Positions 17,881 to 27,223 are shown, counted from the stretch's first letter. The stretch is DNA of 42,064 nt from Pseudolabrys sp. (GCA_030655215.1 JAURVZ010000027.1:1-42064), one strand, 5' to 3'. Made by a program: numbers and translations. Notes: generated from the sequence alone by a model not told the origin.

Positions 17881-19278
17881 TCAAGCTCCAACAGTGGCGT
17901 GCGCGTGGATGCGCGCGGTTTCGGTCAACTCGCCGAACAACGTGTTGCTGCCGACATCTGTGATCAGGACCCTGACGATGGTCCCAATCAAAGCCGGCTG
18001 CGCCATCACGTGGACGGACTGGAGATATGGGGAGCGGCCGACCAGTTGCCCAGTGAGCTTGCCGGGTTTTTCGACCAGAATATCGAGCGTTTTTCCAACA
18101 AATGAGGCGTTGAAGGCCTTCCACTGCCGGTCGATGACGGCTTGCAGGCGTAACAGGCGCTCGTGCTTTTCGGCGTTTGGAACCTGATCCTCCAGCGCCG
18201 CCGCCGGCGTGCCGGGGCGCGATGAATAGCTGAACGTATAGGCCATCACGAAATTGACTTCCTCGGCCAGCGCCAAGGTGTCGCGGAAATCCTGTTCGGT
18301 CTCGCCGGGGAAGCCGACGATGAAATCCGAGGTGAAGGCGAGATCGGGCCGCGCTGTGCGCAAGCGGCGCACCGCTTCGAGATACTCCGCGCGCGTATGC
18401 TTGCGGTTCATGGCGGCGAGGATGCGGTCGGAGCCGGACTGCACCGGCAGATGCACGTAAGGCATCAGCTCAGGCAGATCGCCATGCGCTCCAATCAGGT
18501 CGTCGCACATGCCGCTCAGCATGTCGCGCGGATGGCTGGTCATGTAGCGCAAGCGGGCAATGCCGGGCACGCGCGCAAGGGTGCGCAACAGCTGGCCAAG
18601 CGCGACCGGCGCGCCGTCGTGGCCGGCACCGTGATAGGCGTTGACGTTCTGGCCGATCAGCGTGACTTCGCGCACGCCGGATGCGGCGAGGCGTTCAACA
18701 TCGGCAATGACTTTGGCGACCGGCCGCGATGTCTCGCCGCCGCGCGTATAAGGCACGACGCAGAAGGTGCAGAACTTGTCGCAGCCTTCCTGCACGGTGA
18801 CGAAAGCGGATATGCCGCGCTTGGCAATCGCCTGCGGCGACGGCTGCGCCAGCACATCGAATTTATCTTCGAGCGGAAATTCAGTGTCGACGATTTTCTC
18901 GCCGTCGCGTGCGCGCGCCAGCAGCGATGGCAGGCGGTGATAATTCTGCGAGCCGACAACGAGATCGACACTGTCGGTGCGGCGGATGATTTCGCGGCCT
19001 TCGGCCTGTGCGACGCAGCCGGCAACGGCGATCAGCATCTGCCGGCCTTCGAGCTTGGCGGCATCCTTCATCTCGCGGATGCGGCCGATTTCGGAGTAGA
19101 CCTTGTCGACCGCTTTCTCGCGGATGTGGCAGGTGTTGAGGATGACGAGATCGGCCTCGGCAGCGGTCGCCGTCTCGATGTATCCCTCAGGCGCGAGCGT
19201 GTCCGCCATACGATGCGAATCGTAGACGTTCATCTGGCAGCCGAAGGATTTGACGTGAACTTTGCGCGGTCTGTTCAT
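17881..19278 (-). CDS. miaB: tRNA-2-methylthio-N6-dimethylallyladenosine synthase MiaB
   Basis: MiaB is a radical-SAM methylthiotransferase that modifies A37 of tRNAs reading UNN codons. Numbered from the ATG at 19278 (465 residues, [17 protein letters not shown]), the auxiliary cluster cysteines are C14, C50 and C88. The radical-SAM cluster is C166-x3-C170-x2-C173 (GCDKFCTFC), and a C-terminal TRAM domain is present. An in-frame ATG 13 codons upstream is possible, but homologues start near the chosen one. The 157 bases before it (19279-19435) are unusually AT-rich around 19336-19367 and may hold a promoter, and also a short GC-rich palindrome fragment. Confidence 0.95.
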   Translation of the reverse strand: MNRPRKVHVKSFGCQMNVYDSHRMADTLAPEGYIETATAAEADLVILNTCHIREKAVDKVYSEIGRIREMKDAAKLEGRQMLIAVAGCVAQAEGREIIRRTDSVDLVVGSQNYHRLPSLLARARDGEKIVDTEFPLEDKFDVLAQPSPQAIAKRGISAFVTVQEGCDKFCTFCVVPYTRGGETSRPVAKVIADVERLAASGVREVTLIGQNVNAYHGAGHDGAPVALGQLLRTLARVPGIARLRYMTSHPRDMLSGMCDDLIGAHGDLPELMPYVHLPVQSGSDRILAAMNRKHTRAEYLEAVRRLRTARPDLAFTSDFIVGFPGETEQDFRDTLALAEEVNFVMAYTFSYSSRPGTPAAALEDQVPNAEKHERLLRLQAVIDRQWKAFNASFVGKTLDILVEKPGKLTGQLVGRSPYLQSVHVMAQPALIGTIVRVLITDVGSNTLFGELTETARIHAHATVGA

Positions 19279-19382
19279 TGCGCCGGATGTGTAGCAGGTC
19301 GCGTGCGGGTGAGTCATGGGGTGGGCGAGGTGGCGATTAAGTTATTGATATCCTATATTAATTGCGCGATGGCGCGTGCTTA

Positions 19383-19437
19383 CTTCCCCCCTCCTCCCTT
19401 GCGGGCGAGGTGAAGGAAGTGCGGGGAGGGATAAGCT
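19383..19437. repeat. Short fragment of GC-rich intergenic palindrome
   Basis: CTCCTCCCTTGCGGGCGAGG and a nearby GTGCGGGGAGGG resemble pieces of the longer repeats at 22650-22803 and 41941-42064. It lies between the acyltransferase gene and miaB and looks like a decayed copy. Confidence 0.4.
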
Positions 19438-20308
19438 AGCGCCTTCCCAGCACGCTTGCGTTCATCAGCTCGCGCACGGCGCCTTCGACCTGTTTGGCCA
19501 GAACCTTGCGGTTGGTGGTGGCGTCGGCGGCGATCGGCTCGCCATAGCTGATGGTGACATCGATGGCGGCGCGCGGCAGGAACTTCTTGATATGCGGCAT
19601 GAAGTCGGTGTCGCCATACCAGGCGACCAGCGGGCGATGCTGGCGGCCCATCGGAATGCCGCTGATCGCCGTGTAGCAGATCGACATAGGCTGGATCAGC
19701 ATGCCGCCTTTGGATTGCGCGGCGGCTTCGCGCACCGCGCCGATCAGCGCCGAGCGGAACGGCAGGACACGGTTGCCATCGCTCGATGTGCCTTCGGCAA
19801 ACAGCACGACGGAGACGCCGGAGTTCAGGCGCTCGGCCATTTCGCTGATCGAGTCGCCGGTTTGCGAGCGGCGCGAGCGATCGACGAACACGGTTCTTTG
19901 CAAGCGCGCCGCGGTGCCGACCAAAGGCCATTTGGCGACTTCGATCTTCGACACGAAGGCAATGCGCGCCACCGCGCCGATCGCCAGAATGTCGGCCCAT
20001 GAGCAATGGTTGGAGACGAACAGCACGGCACGGTCGCGCACCGGCTCGCCGACGATGTGGATGCGGATGCCGAGCATCCAGCACAGGCCGCGGTAATAAG
20101 TGACGGCGACGCCGCCCCAGCCGGGCAGACGCAGCTTTTCCATCAGCCACTGGATGCCGATCAGCAGCGGCGTCGCTGTGAAGAAGAAGGCAGCGACAAA
20201 GAGGCCGCGCGTTTTCGTCGTGCGCTGCGCGAAATATCCCGAAGGGCCGATCGTGTCTTTGGGCTCCGGCAGGAGCTCAATGGCGCTGGCGCGGCTCTGG
20301 TGCGGCAT
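19436..20308 (-). CDS. 1-acyl-sn-glycerol-3-phosphate acyltransferase family protein
   Basis: A 290-residue PlsC-family acyltransferase, probably transferring an acyl chain to lysophosphatidic acid or a related lipid at the inner membrane. It has a membrane segment at about residues 36-55. The catalytic HX4D motif is NHCSWAD (H101, D106). The phosphate-binding motif FAEGTSSDG lies at about 170-178, followed by the IQPMSICYT region. The start ATG shares one base with the mur stop codon (TAATG). Rhizobial homologues are often called PlsC or OlsA; ornithine-lipid synthesis cannot be excluded from sequence alone. Confidence 0.9.
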   Translation of the reverse strand: MPHQSRASAIELLPEPKDTIGPSGYFAQRTTKTRGLFVAAFFFTATPLLIGIQWLMEKLRLPGWGGVAVTYYRGLCWMLGIRIHIVGEPVRDRAVLFVSNHCSWADILAIGAVARIAFVSKIEVAKWPLVGTAARLQRTVFVDRSRRSQTGDSISEMAERLNSGVSVVLFAEGTSSDGNRVLPFRSALIGAVREAAAQSKGGMLIQPMSICYTAISGIPMGRQHRPLVAWYGDTDFMPHIKKFLPRAAIDVTISYGEPIAADATTNRKVLAKQVEGAVRELMNASVLGRR

Positions 20309-20769
20309 TACGAATTTTTCTTGTCGTCTTCGAGCGGGACGGCATAAAGCTCAAGCCGGTGGTCGATCAGCCGATAGCCGAGCTTGCGCGCGACTTCGGC
20401 CTGCAGGCGTTCGATCTCTTCCGACTGGAATTCGATCACCTCGCCGGTGCGCAAGTTGATCAGATGGTCGTGGTGACCTTCGGTCGACGTCTCGTAGCGG
20501 GCGCGGCCTTCGCGGAAGTCGTGCCGCTCGATGATGCCGGAGTCCTCGAACAGGCGCACGGTGCGATAGACGGTCGAGATCGAAATGCGGTCGTCGACCT
20601 TGGCGCAGCGGCGGTACAATTCCTCGACGTCGGGATGATCGTCACTGTCGGCGAGCACGCGCGCAATGGTGCGGCGCTGCTCGGTCATGCGCATGCCTTT
20701 GGCGGCGCAGAGCGCTTCGATATTGCGCCGTTCGGACGGCAATTTCACAGGCGATGGCACGATCTTCAT
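20308..20769 (-). CDS. Fur-family metalloregulator, probably Mur (manganese-responsive)
   Basis: A 153-residue Fur-family repressor with an N-terminal winged helix (residues about 20-90: MRMTEQRRTIARVLA, ISISTVYRTVRLFEDSGIIE) and a dimerisation and metal-binding domain containing EGHHDH. The CxxC found in classical Fur is missing: the equivalent stretch reads LINLRTGEVIEF. That loss, in this order of bacteria, fits Mur, which senses manganese, better than iron-sensing Fur. Irr has a different histidine pattern. It lies inside the tsaB-rimI operon, 26 bases after rimI, and overlaps the acyltransferase start. No clear operator was identified. Confidence 0.88.
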   Translation of the reverse strand: MKIVPSPVKLPSERRNIEALCAAKGMRMTEQRRTIARVLADSDDHPDVEELYRRCAKVDDRISISTVYRTVRLFEDSGIIERHDFREGRARYETSTEGHHDHLINLRTGEVIEFQSEEIERLQAEVARKLGYRLIDHRLELYAVPLEDDKKNS

Positions 20770-20795
20770 CTCAGTATTGATAAGGTATTTGCAGT

Positions 20796-21281
20796 CTAGC
20801 CAATATCCCGGCGCAGCACCAATGCCGCGGCTTTCTTGCCGCCGGGCAAGGGATAATAGTTCGGGCGGCGCGATACTTCGCGGAAACCGGCGCGGCTGTA
20901 AAGTTTGATCGCCGGCGCGTTGAACTCGTCGACCTCGAGGAACACGGTGTGCACGCCGAGGCCCGCCAGACGGCGCAAATGCAGCGTCAGTAATTGCCGG
21001 GCGAGGCCGCGGCCCTGGCAGGCGCGGGCGACCGCGACCGAGAGGATTTCCGCTTCATCAGCGGCAAGCCGCGACATTATGAAGCCGGCAAAGCTGCGCC
21101 CGACACAGGCGCGCTGCGCAATGACGCTGCGGTCGATCAGCAAGCCTTCGACTTCCTCATCGCTCCAGCCGCGGCGGAATGCAGCGGCATGCAGCGTCGC
21201 GATCGAGCCGGCGTCGCGCGGCTGCGCATCGGACAGCGCCGCCGCGGGCTTTGTGAAAAGCCGGCGGAGAAACGCGATCAT
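20796..21281 (-). CDS. rimI: GNAT acetyltransferase, RimI family
   Basis: A 161-residue GNAT protein matching RimI, which acetylates the N-terminal alanine of ribosomal protein S18 in E. coli. The acetyl-CoA motif is VAVARACQGRGLARQLLTLH (Q/R-x-x-G-x-G/A). The family's LEVDEFNAPAIKLYSRAGF stretch follows and the protein ends in a tyrosine-containing region (RRPNYYP). It overlaps tsaB by four bases, a pairing common in bacteria. S18 acetylation in this organism is inferred; some family members have other substrates. Confidence 0.88.
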   Translation of the reverse strand: MIAFLRRLFTKPAAALSDAQPRDAGSIATLHAAAFRRGWSDEEVEGLLIDRSVIAQRACVGRSFAGFIMSRLAADEAEILSVAVARACQGRGLARQLLTLHLRRLAGLGVHTVFLEVDEFNAPAIKLYSRAGFREVSRRPNYYPLPGGKKAAALVLRRDIG

Positions 21282-21958
21282 CGCCGCGCCAAAGTCGCCG
21301 CGTTATGCGGCTGCGCATCCGGCGCGCGGATATAGAGCGGCTTGGCCGGCGAGGAGGCTTCGTTGGCGGAAGCGCCAAGCCGCGCCACCCATTCGATATC
21401 CGGCGCGGCGCATTGCTCGATCTGCGAGGCCGGATCATTGGTCGGCCAGTTGGCGGCAAGAAGATTGGCGGCATTGCCGATAACGCGCGGCTTGCCGCCG
21501 CGGGCGAGGCGCACGGCATCGTCGATTGGCACGACGCGCGGCGTGACAATGGTGCGGCCGCCGGCGGCGAGCACTTGCAGATAGACATGGTCGTGCCGCG
21601 CATCGATGGCGACGACGACGGGCAATGTCTCATCGGCATTGAGGAACGGCGCGGCGAAGGCGGACAACGTCGAGGTGCCGACGACCGGCTTGCCGGCGGC
21701 AAGACCAAGACCGCGCGCCGCGGCGATGCCGACACGCATGCCGGTGAAGCTGCCGGGTCCGGTGGTGGTGACGAAACGGTCGATCTGCGCGAAGTCGAGT
21801 TCGGCTTGCGCCATGACGCGGGCGATCAGCGGCATCAAGGCTTCGGCATGGCCGCGCGCCATCGCGATCGACTCGCGGGCAATGACCGTGTCTTCCTCAG
21901 TGTCGAAGACGCAGGCCGAGCAGGCCTCAAGCGACGTGTCGATGGCAAAGATTCGCAT
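21278..21958 (-). CDS. tsaB: tRNA threonylcarbamoyladenosine biosynthesis protein TsaB
   Basis: TsaB partners TsaD and TsaE to make t6A37 in tRNAs reading ANN codons. The 226-residue protein has the ASKHA-fold N-terminus MRIFAIDTSLEACSACVFD and the family signature TTTGPGSFTGMRVGIAAARG (about residues 65-85). As in other TsaB proteins the metal-binding histidines of TsaD are absent, so it is a structural partner. It starts the tight tsaB-rimI-mur-acyltransferase run and is 34 bases downstream of the NfuA-like gene. Confidence 0.94.
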   Translation of the reverse strand: MRIFAIDTSLEACSACVFDTEEDTVIARESIAMARGHAEALMPLIARVMAQAELDFAQIDRFVTTTGPGSFTGMRVGIAAARGLGLAAGKPVVGTSTLSAFAAPFLNADETLPVVVAIDARHDHVYLQVLAAGGRTIVTPRVVPIDDAVRLARGGKPRVIGNAANLLAANWPTNDPASQIEQCAAPDIEWVARLGASANEASSPAKPLYIRAPDAQPHNAATLARR

Positions 21959-21992
21959 AGGTCAGTTTAGCACCGCGACGCGGGCGGCGCGA

Positions 21993-22559
21993 CTAAACCG
22001 GGCGGATCTCAACGACTTCCGGCACGAAATGCTTGATCAGGTTCTGGATGCCGTGCTGCAGCGTGGCGGTCGAGGACGGGCAGCCGGAGCAGGCGCCCTT
22101 CATCTGCAGGAACACGACGCCTTCCCTGTAGCCGCGGAAGGTGATGTCGCCACCGTCGCCGGCCACAGCGGGCCGCACGCGCGTCTCGATCAGATCCTTG
22201 ATGATGTCGACCGTCTCGGCGTCTTTCTCGTCGAAGTCTTCGCCTTCGTGGCTGGCCGCCTCATGGGTATGGCCGCCGGTCGCGACCAGAGGCGCGCCCG
22301 ACATGTAGTGCTCCATGATGGCGCCGAGGATCGCCGGCTTCATCAGCTGCCAATCGCCGTCGCTCTTTGTCACCGAAATGAAGTCCGAGCCGAACATGAC
22401 GCCGCCGACATTCGGAATGTCGAACAGGCGCTCGGCCAGCGGCGACTGCGCCGCGGCGGCGCGGGTCGGCATGTCGAGAACGCCGGTCTCGAGCACCGGC
22501 TTGCCGGGCAGGAACTTGAGGGTGGCCGGGTTCGGCGTCGATTCGGTCTGGATAAACAT
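21993..22559 (-). CDS. NifU-like iron-sulfur scaffold/carrier protein (NfuA type)
   Basis: A 188-residue protein with an N-terminal Nfu_N domain (MFIQTESTPNPATLKFLPG, residues 1-90) and a C-terminal NifU domain (about 110-185) carrying the cluster-binding CxxC in GACSGCPSS. Such proteins deliver 4Fe-4S clusters; MiaB, encoded nearby, is one plausible client. The start follows AGGAG at 7 bases. The 245-base gap upstream (22560-22804) is mostly a repeat. Confidence 0.93.
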   Translation of the reverse strand: MFIQTESTPNPATLKFLPGKPVLETGVLDMPTRAAAAQSPLAERLFDIPNVGGVMFGSDFISVTKSDGDWQLMKPAILGAIMEHYMSGAPLVATGGHTHEAASHEGEDFDEKDAETVDIIKDLIETRVRPAVAGDGGDITFRGYREGVVFLQMKGACSGCPSSTATLQHGIQNLIKHFVPEVVEIRPV

Positions 22560-22649
22560 GGGTTTGGCTCCTGCCGCAGCGGGTTGTAGGCCCGTGGACG
22601 GTGTGACGATAGCCGATAGATGGGCTTTGCGGGGAGAGAGGTCAACCGT

Positions 22650-22803
22650 ACTTCCCTCTCCCTGTCCTTACGGGGAGAGGGTGGCGAGCGCAGCGAGCCG
22701 GGTGAGTGGCAGATGCACATGGCGCTGCCCCTCACCCGACCCGCCTTCGCTATCGCTTCGGCGGGCCGACCTCTCCCCGCAAGCGCGGGGAGAGGTGAAG
22801 AAG
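22650..22803. repeat. Long GC-rich palindromic intergenic repeat
   Basis: The block opens with CCCTCTCCCTGTCCTTACGG and GGAGAGGG and closes with CCTCTCCCCGCAAGC and GCGGGGAGAGG. Between these arms lie GGGTGAG/CTCACCC and a CCGCC...GGCGG hairpin, so the whole can fold as a large multi-armed structure. Similar elements are common between genes in Hyphomicrobiales. It lies downstream of the minus-strand universal stress protein gene and upstream of nfuA. Confidence 0.75.
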
Positions 22804-22804
22804 A

Positions 22805-23299
22805 TTACGCCATCGCCTCGATATCGTCGTCGCTGAGCTGGCCGGGCACGATGGCAACCGCGATCGGGAATGTGGCGACGGTCTTGGCGAGATTTGTGAT
22901 CAGCGGGCCGGGGCCGTCCTTGCCGGTACCCGCGGCCAGCACGAGGATGCCGATATCGGCGTCTTCCTCGATCAGCTTGACGATTTCATCGGAGGTATTG
23001 CCCTCGCGGATGACGCGCTCGGGCGCGGCATGCGCGATCTTCTTGACGCGCGCGGCAAATTTGTCGAGCACAGCATGGGCCTCTTCCTGCGCTTCGGCCT
23101 GCATGATGTCAGCAACGCCGAGCCATTGCTGATTGCGTTCGGCGGTTTCCAAGACGCGCAGCATGACGATCTGCGATTTGGTGCGCGCGGCGCGCGTCGC
23201 CGCCCAATAGACGGCGCGGTCGCACTCCTCGGTGTCATCGATGATGACAAGGTATTTGCGTTTGTGACCGGCTTCGTTACTGCGGCGCTTGTTCGGCAT
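22805..23299 (-). CDS. Universal stress protein family
   Basis: A 164-residue UspA-family protein. The start ATG at 23299 (MPNKRRSNEAGHKRKYLVII) follows AGGGG at suitable spacing; an upstream in-frame start is weaker. The N-terminal basic stretch leads into the first strand YLVIIDDTEEC. The C-terminal region carries ILVLAAGTGKDGPGPLITNL, equivalent to the family's G-x2-G-x9-G-S/T nucleotide-binding loop in a modified form. Function is general stress-related; nothing here points to a specific substrate. It is separated from trpS by a short repeat. Confidence 0.88.
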   Translation of the reverse strand: MPNKRRSNEAGHKRKYLVIIDDTEECDRAVYWAATRAARTKSQIVMLRVLETAERNQQWLGVADIMQAEAQEEAHAVLDKFAARVKKIAHAAPERVIREGNTSDEIVKLIEEDADIGILVLAAGTGKDGPGPLITNLAKTVATFPIAVAIVPGQLSDDDIEAMA

Positions 23300-23387
23300 C
23301 GTCACCCCTGCGGCGTCCGTCGGCAGACGGGCGCACAAGTGTCGAATGGTGGCACGCCGGGTTGGTCTGCGACAAGTCCGTCGCCGT

Positions 23388-23427
23388 CGCCCTTCGAGGC
23401 TCGCTGCGCTCGCACCTCAGGATGACG
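23388..23427. repeat. Short palindromic intergenic repeat
   Basis: The sequence CGCCCTTCGAGG, GCTCGCTGCGCTCGC, CCTCAGGATGACG has paired outer arms (CCTTCGAGG with CCTCAGG) and a GC-rich centre. It is a common type of dispersed element in this bacterial order. It lies in the 133 bases between trpS and the universal stress gene. Confidence 0.6.
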
Positions 23428-23432
23428 GCTTC

Positions 23433-24467
23433 TTAGGAGCGGACGAAGCCGACGATGTCCTTGACCGCCTTCATGGTTTCGCCCGCGATCACCGAGGCGC
23501 GCTTCGAACCATCGGCCAGAATTGAATCGATATAATCGTGATCCTGCACCAGCTTTTTCATTTCGGCGCCAATCGGCCCGAGCTTGGCAACGGACAGATC
23601 GACCAAAGCCATCTTGAACGACGAGAACTGCGCGCCGCCGAATTCACGCAGCACGTCGGCCTTGGTGGTGCCGTTTAATGCCGCATAGATGCCGACAAGA
23701 TTGTCGGCTTCGGGGCGCGGCTTGAGTCCTTCTTCTTCGCTCGGCAAGGCTTCCGGATCGGTCTTCGCCTTGCGCACCTTCTGCGCAATGGTGTCGGCAT
23801 CGTCGGTGAGGTTGATGCGCGAATAATCGGACGGCTCCGACTTCGACATTTTCTTCGAGCCATCGCGCAACGACATGACGCGCGTCGCCGGGCCCTGGAT
23901 CAGCGGCTCCGGTTGCGGGAAGAAAGCTTCGTCGAAACCATGCGAGGCGATCGACTTCGCGAAGTCGAAGTTGAATTTCTGCGAGATGTCGCGCGCCAGT
24001 TCGAGGTGTTGCTTCTGGTCTTCGCCGACCGGCACATGCGTGGCGCGATAGACAAGAATGTCGGCGGCCATCAGGTTCGGGTAGGCGTAGAGACCGACCG
24101 AGGCATTCTCGCGGTCCTTGCCGGCCTTTTCCTTGAACTGGGTCATGCGGTTCAGCCAGCCGAGGCGGGCGACGCAATTGAATATCCAGGCAAGCTCGGC
24201 GTGCTCGGCGACCTGGCTCTGGTTGAAGATGATCTGCTTCTTCGGATCGATGCCGCTGGCGATGAAGGCCGCGGTCACTTCGCGAATGGTGCGCTTGAGC
24301 TCGACAGGGTCCTGCCAGACGGTGATGGCGTGCAGATCGACGACGCAATAGATGCAGTCATACGTGTCCTGCAGCGCCACGAATTTCGTGATGGCGCCGA
24401 GATAATTGCCGAGGTGCAGATTGCCGGTCGGCTGCACGCCGGAAAAAACGCGCTCTTTGAACGCCAT
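23433..24467 (-). CDS. trpS: Tryptophanyl-tRNA synthetase
   Basis: TrpS charges tRNA-Trp; class Ic synthetase. The 344-residue protein has the HIGH-type motif [10 protein letters not shown] (residues 13-22) and the KMSKS motif in [11 protein letters not shown] (about residues 198-208), with the usual family length. The start ATG follows GAGGA at 6 bases. It is 61 bases downstream of murJ and probably co-transcribed with it, an arrangement seen in other alphaproteobacteria. Confidence 0.97.
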   Translation of the reverse strand: MAFKERVFSGVQPTGNLHLGNYLGAITKFVALQDTYDCIYCVVDLHAITVWQDPVELKRTIREVTAAFIASGIDPKKQIIFNQSQVAEHAELAWIFNCVARLGWLNRMTQFKEKAGKDRENASVGLYAYPNLMAADILVYRATHVPVGEDQKQHLELARDISQKFNFDFAKSIASHGFDEAFFPQPEPLIQGPATRVMSLRDGSKKMSKSEPSDYSRINLTDDADTIAQKVRKAKTDPEALPSEEEGLKPRPEADNLVGIYAALNGTTKADVLREFGGAQFSSFKMALVDLSVAKLGPIGAEMKKLVQDHDYIDSILADGSKRASVIAGETMKAVKDIVGFVRS

Positions 24468-24528
24468 AGCAGTTCCTCAATTTCTCAGAGGCGGAGCCAT
24501 GCCACGGCGGGACCGCGCGGACAAGAGC

Positions 24529-26076
24529 TTAGCGGCTGCGCCGCATCGAGCGGGCGATGTCGCGCAGGCGGACGACGCCGAATAAGTGCAGCGTGGCGAG
24601 ATAGATAATGATGCCGGCGACGATCAGCACGAATAGCAGGCTGAGCCGTCCGGAGATCGATTGCGCCGCCGGGAACAGGCGGTGGCCGAATTGCAGGCCG
24701 TAATAAACGGCGACGCCCATGATGGCGGTGGCGGCAACGATCAGCGGCAGGCGCTTGAGGGCGCTGTTGTCGAGATGCAGCCAGCCGCGGCGATACAGGA
24801 TGACGCCGAGCACGGTCGCGCCGACCCAGGCCGAGACGCCGACCGCGGCTGCGGCGCCGACATAGCCAAAATGCGGAAAGGCCAGCACGCCGCAGACAAT
24901 GGCAACAGCGAGACCGCACAAAGCCGCAAGCATCGGCGTCCGTGTGTCCTCATGCGCGAAGGAGATAGCGCCGAACACTTTCTCCAGCGCATGGCCGGGC
25001 AGGCCGGCGCAAATCGCGGTGAGCGCGAGCGCAACGGCGGTGGTGTCGGCAGGGCCGAATGCGCCGCGCTCGAACAGGCCGGCGGCAATCGGCTGCGCCA
25101 GCACGGCAAAGCCGGTGGCAGCGGGCAGCGTCAGGCCAAGCGCAATCTCGAAGGCGCGCGATTGCGCATGCGTTGAATCGCCATCGCGCAAACCGGCGAC
25201 GATGTACGGCACGATCACCGCGGCAATCGCGACCGACGCAACGCCGAGCGGCAGTTCATAAAGCCGGTCGGCGTAATACATCCACGCCACCGCGGCCGGC
25301 GATGACGAAACGATGGCGGCAGCGGCAATAAGCTTGAGTTGCGGCACACCGGCGGCAACCAGTCCCGGCAATGCGCGCGTGAACAACGTCTTGGTCTGAT
25401 CAGGCACGCGCACGCCAGCGCGGCGCCAGCGTTTGCCGGTGGCCAGCCAGGCGAGAATAGTCACCAGCAATTGCACGAGCCCGGCAAAGACAATGGCGCC
25501 GGTCAGCGTCAAGGCGAAATCGAAGCCGAGAATTTTCAAATCCATCGACAGCGCCACCGCAGCGACCATGACAACGTTGAACATCACGGTGCTGATGGTG
25601 ACGGCGCTGACCTGTCTTTCGGCATTGAGCGCGCCGGCGATCACCGCGACCAGCCCGGCCAGCACGATGTAAGGCGCGGCCAATGTCAGCATCACCGCGG
25701 TCAACACGCTGCGCGTCTGGTCGAAGCCCGGCGCGATGACGTGCACCAGATACGGCGCGGTGACGATCAGCAGCAGCGCCATGACGCCCGAGACGCACAG
25801 CATGGCCAGCAGGCTGCGGCGGGTGAAGCGGTTGGCATTGGCCTCGCCGTCCTCGCCGTCGTGCAGCTTCTGCCACAGCGGCACGAAGGCGCTGTTCAGA
25901 GCGCCATCGGCCAGCAGGCGGCGGAAGAAATTGATCACCTGCAACATGAGGAAAAAGGCTTCGGATACCGCCCCGGCGCCAAGCCATGCGGCAATGCCGG
26001 CATCGCGCGCGAAGGCCAGCACGCGCGAGAACAGTGTTCCGCTTCCGACCGTGGCGACATTGCGTGCAAGTGGCAT
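24529..26076 (-). CDS. murJ: Lipid II flippase MurJ
   Basis: MurJ (MviN) flips lipid II across the inner membrane for peptidoglycan synthesis. The product is 515 residues from the ATG at 26076 (MPLARNVATVGSGTLFSRVL); GGAGG lies 10 bases upstream, inside a longer in-frame extension that I reject. Family stretches are RVLAFARDAGIAAWLGAG, then FFRRLLADGALNSAFVP. About 14 membrane helices are expected, and the hydrophobic pattern agrees. It diverges from the PfkB kinase gene over 125 bases. Confidence 0.95.
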   Translation of the reverse strand: MPLARNVATVGSGTLFSRVLAFARDAGIAAWLGAGAVSEAFFLMLQVINFFRRLLADGALNSAFVPLWQKLHDGEDGEANANRFTRRSLLAMLCVSGVMALLLIVTAPYLVHVIAPGFDQTRSVLTAVMLTLAAPYIVLAGLVAVIAGALNAERQVSAVTISTVMFNVVMVAAVALSMDLKILGFDFALTLTGAIVFAGLVQLLVTILAWLATGKRWRRAGVRVPDQTKTLFTRALPGLVAAGVPQLKLIAAAAIVSSSPAAVAWMYYADRLYELPLGVASVAIAAVIVPYIVAGLRDGDSTHAQSRAFEIALGLTLPAATGFAVLAQPIAAGLFERGAFGPADTTAVALALTAICAGLPGHALEKVFGAISFAHEDTRTPMLAALCGLAVAIVCGVLAFPHFGYVGAAAAVGVSAWVGATVLGVILYRRGWLHLDNSALKRLPLIVAATAIMGVAVYYGLQFGHRLFPAAQSISGRLSLLFVLIVAGIIIYLATLHLFGVVRLRDIARSMRRSR

Positions 26077-26143
26077 TGCGAGTGGGCCTCCACCCACATT
26101 GTGTAAGTGCGTCGGGCGGTATTGCCAAATATCGCCGGCTACA

Positions 26144-26171
26144 TTGCCTCAGGCTTGTCAGACGCTATAGT
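26144..26171 (+). promoter_or_regulatory. Predicted promoter of the PfkB kinase gene
   Basis: TTGCCT (26144-26149) and TATAGT (26166-26171) are 16 bases apart, about 30 bases before the start codon. It lies in the divergent gap with murJ. Confidence 0.5.
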
Positions 26172-26201
26172 GCGCCGCAATCGCATTTCCAGAGGTCATA
26201 C

Positions 26202-27203
26202 ATGCCCGCTCTCCGCTACGACGTTCTCGGTATCGGCAACGCAATTGTCGATGTTATCGCCCGCGCCGAGGACCAGTTCCTGGCCGCGCAGGGCATGAAC
26301 AAAGGCAGCATGGCGCTGATCGACGAGGCGCGCGCTGCGGCGATCTACGAGGCGATGGGGCCGGCGACCGAAAGCTCCGGCGGTTCCGCCGCCAACACCA
26401 TTGTCGGCGTTGCCTCGTTCGGCGGCCGCGCCGCCTTCGTCGGCAAGGTGAAGGACGATGCGCTCGGCACCGCTTTCGCGCATGACATTCGCGCCGCGCG
26501 CGTTACCTTCGACACCAAGCCGGCGACCGACGGTCCCTCGACCGCGCGCTGCTATATCATGGTGACGCCGGACGGCGAGCGCACAATGAACACCTATCTC
26601 GGCGCGGCGCAGGACCTGCAGCCCTCCGACATTGACGAAGCCGCGATCGCCGCCGCCGCTGTCGTTTATCTCGAAGGTTATTTGTGGGACCCGCCGAAGG
26701 CCAAGGAGGCTTTCGTCAAGGCCGCCGAAATCGCCCATCGCAACAACCGCAAGGTCGCTTTGACTCTGTCGGATGCGTTCTGCGTCGGCCGCTATCGCGG
26801 CGAGTTTCTCGACCTGATCCGCAAGGGCACTGTCGATATCGTCTTCGCCAATGAGGCGGAGTTGAAGAGCCTGTACGAAACCGAAGACTTCGACGCGGCG
26901 GCGAAAGCCTTGCGTGGCGATGCCAAGCTCGCCGTCGTCACGCGCAGCGAGAAGGGCTGCGTCGTCATCACGCGCGATGGCGTCGAAGCGGTGCAGGCCA
27001 TGCCGATCGACAAGGTTGTCGATGTCACCGGCGCCGGCGATCTGTTCGCCGCCGGCTTCCTTGTCGGCCATTCGCACGGCAAGGATCACCGCACCTCGGC
27101 GCGTCTCGGCGCATTGGCGGCAGCGGAAGTGATCCAGCACATCGGCGCGCGGCCGGCCGTGGCGCTGAAGGGTCTGGCGGCGGAGAACGGCCTGGCGCTG
27201 TAA
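26202..27203 (+). CDS. PfkB-family sugar/nucleoside kinase, probable adenosine kinase
   Basis: A 333-residue PfkB-fold kinase, probably phosphorylating adenosine to AMP. The start ATG follows AGAGGT at 6 bases. Signature 1 is seen in SGGSAANTIVGVASFGG (about residues 64-80). Signature 2 is DVTGAGDLFAAG at 274-285, with Asp280 as catalytic base and GAG forming the anion hole. Alphaproteobacterial proteins with this N-terminus (YDVLGIGNAIVDVIAR) are usually annotated as adenosine kinase, but substrate identity in this family is not safe from sequence. It has its own promoter. Confidence 0.88.
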   Translation: MPALRYDVLGIGNAIVDVIARAEDQFLAAQGMNKGSMALIDEARAAAIYEAMGPATESSGGSAANTIVGVASFGGRAAFVGKVKDDALGTAFAHDIRAARVTFDTKPATDGPSTARCYIMVTPDGERTMNTYLGAAQDLQPSDIDEAAIAAAAVVYLEGYLWDPPKAKEAFVKAAEIAHRNNRKVALTLSDAFCVGRYRGEFLDLIRKGTVDIVFANEAELKSLYETEDFDAAAKALRGDAKLAVVTRSEKGCVVITRDGVEAVQAMPIDKVVDVTGAGDLFAAGFLVGHSHGKDHRTSARLGALAAAEVIQHIGARPAVALKGLAAENGLAL

Positions 27204-27223
27204 CAGGGTTCCGAACGCCTTCA

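Noticed and set aside
17873..18124. Long N-terminal extension of the PhoH protein
   Set aside because: It overlaps miaB in another frame and lacks family resemblance. A start just after the miaB stop is better.
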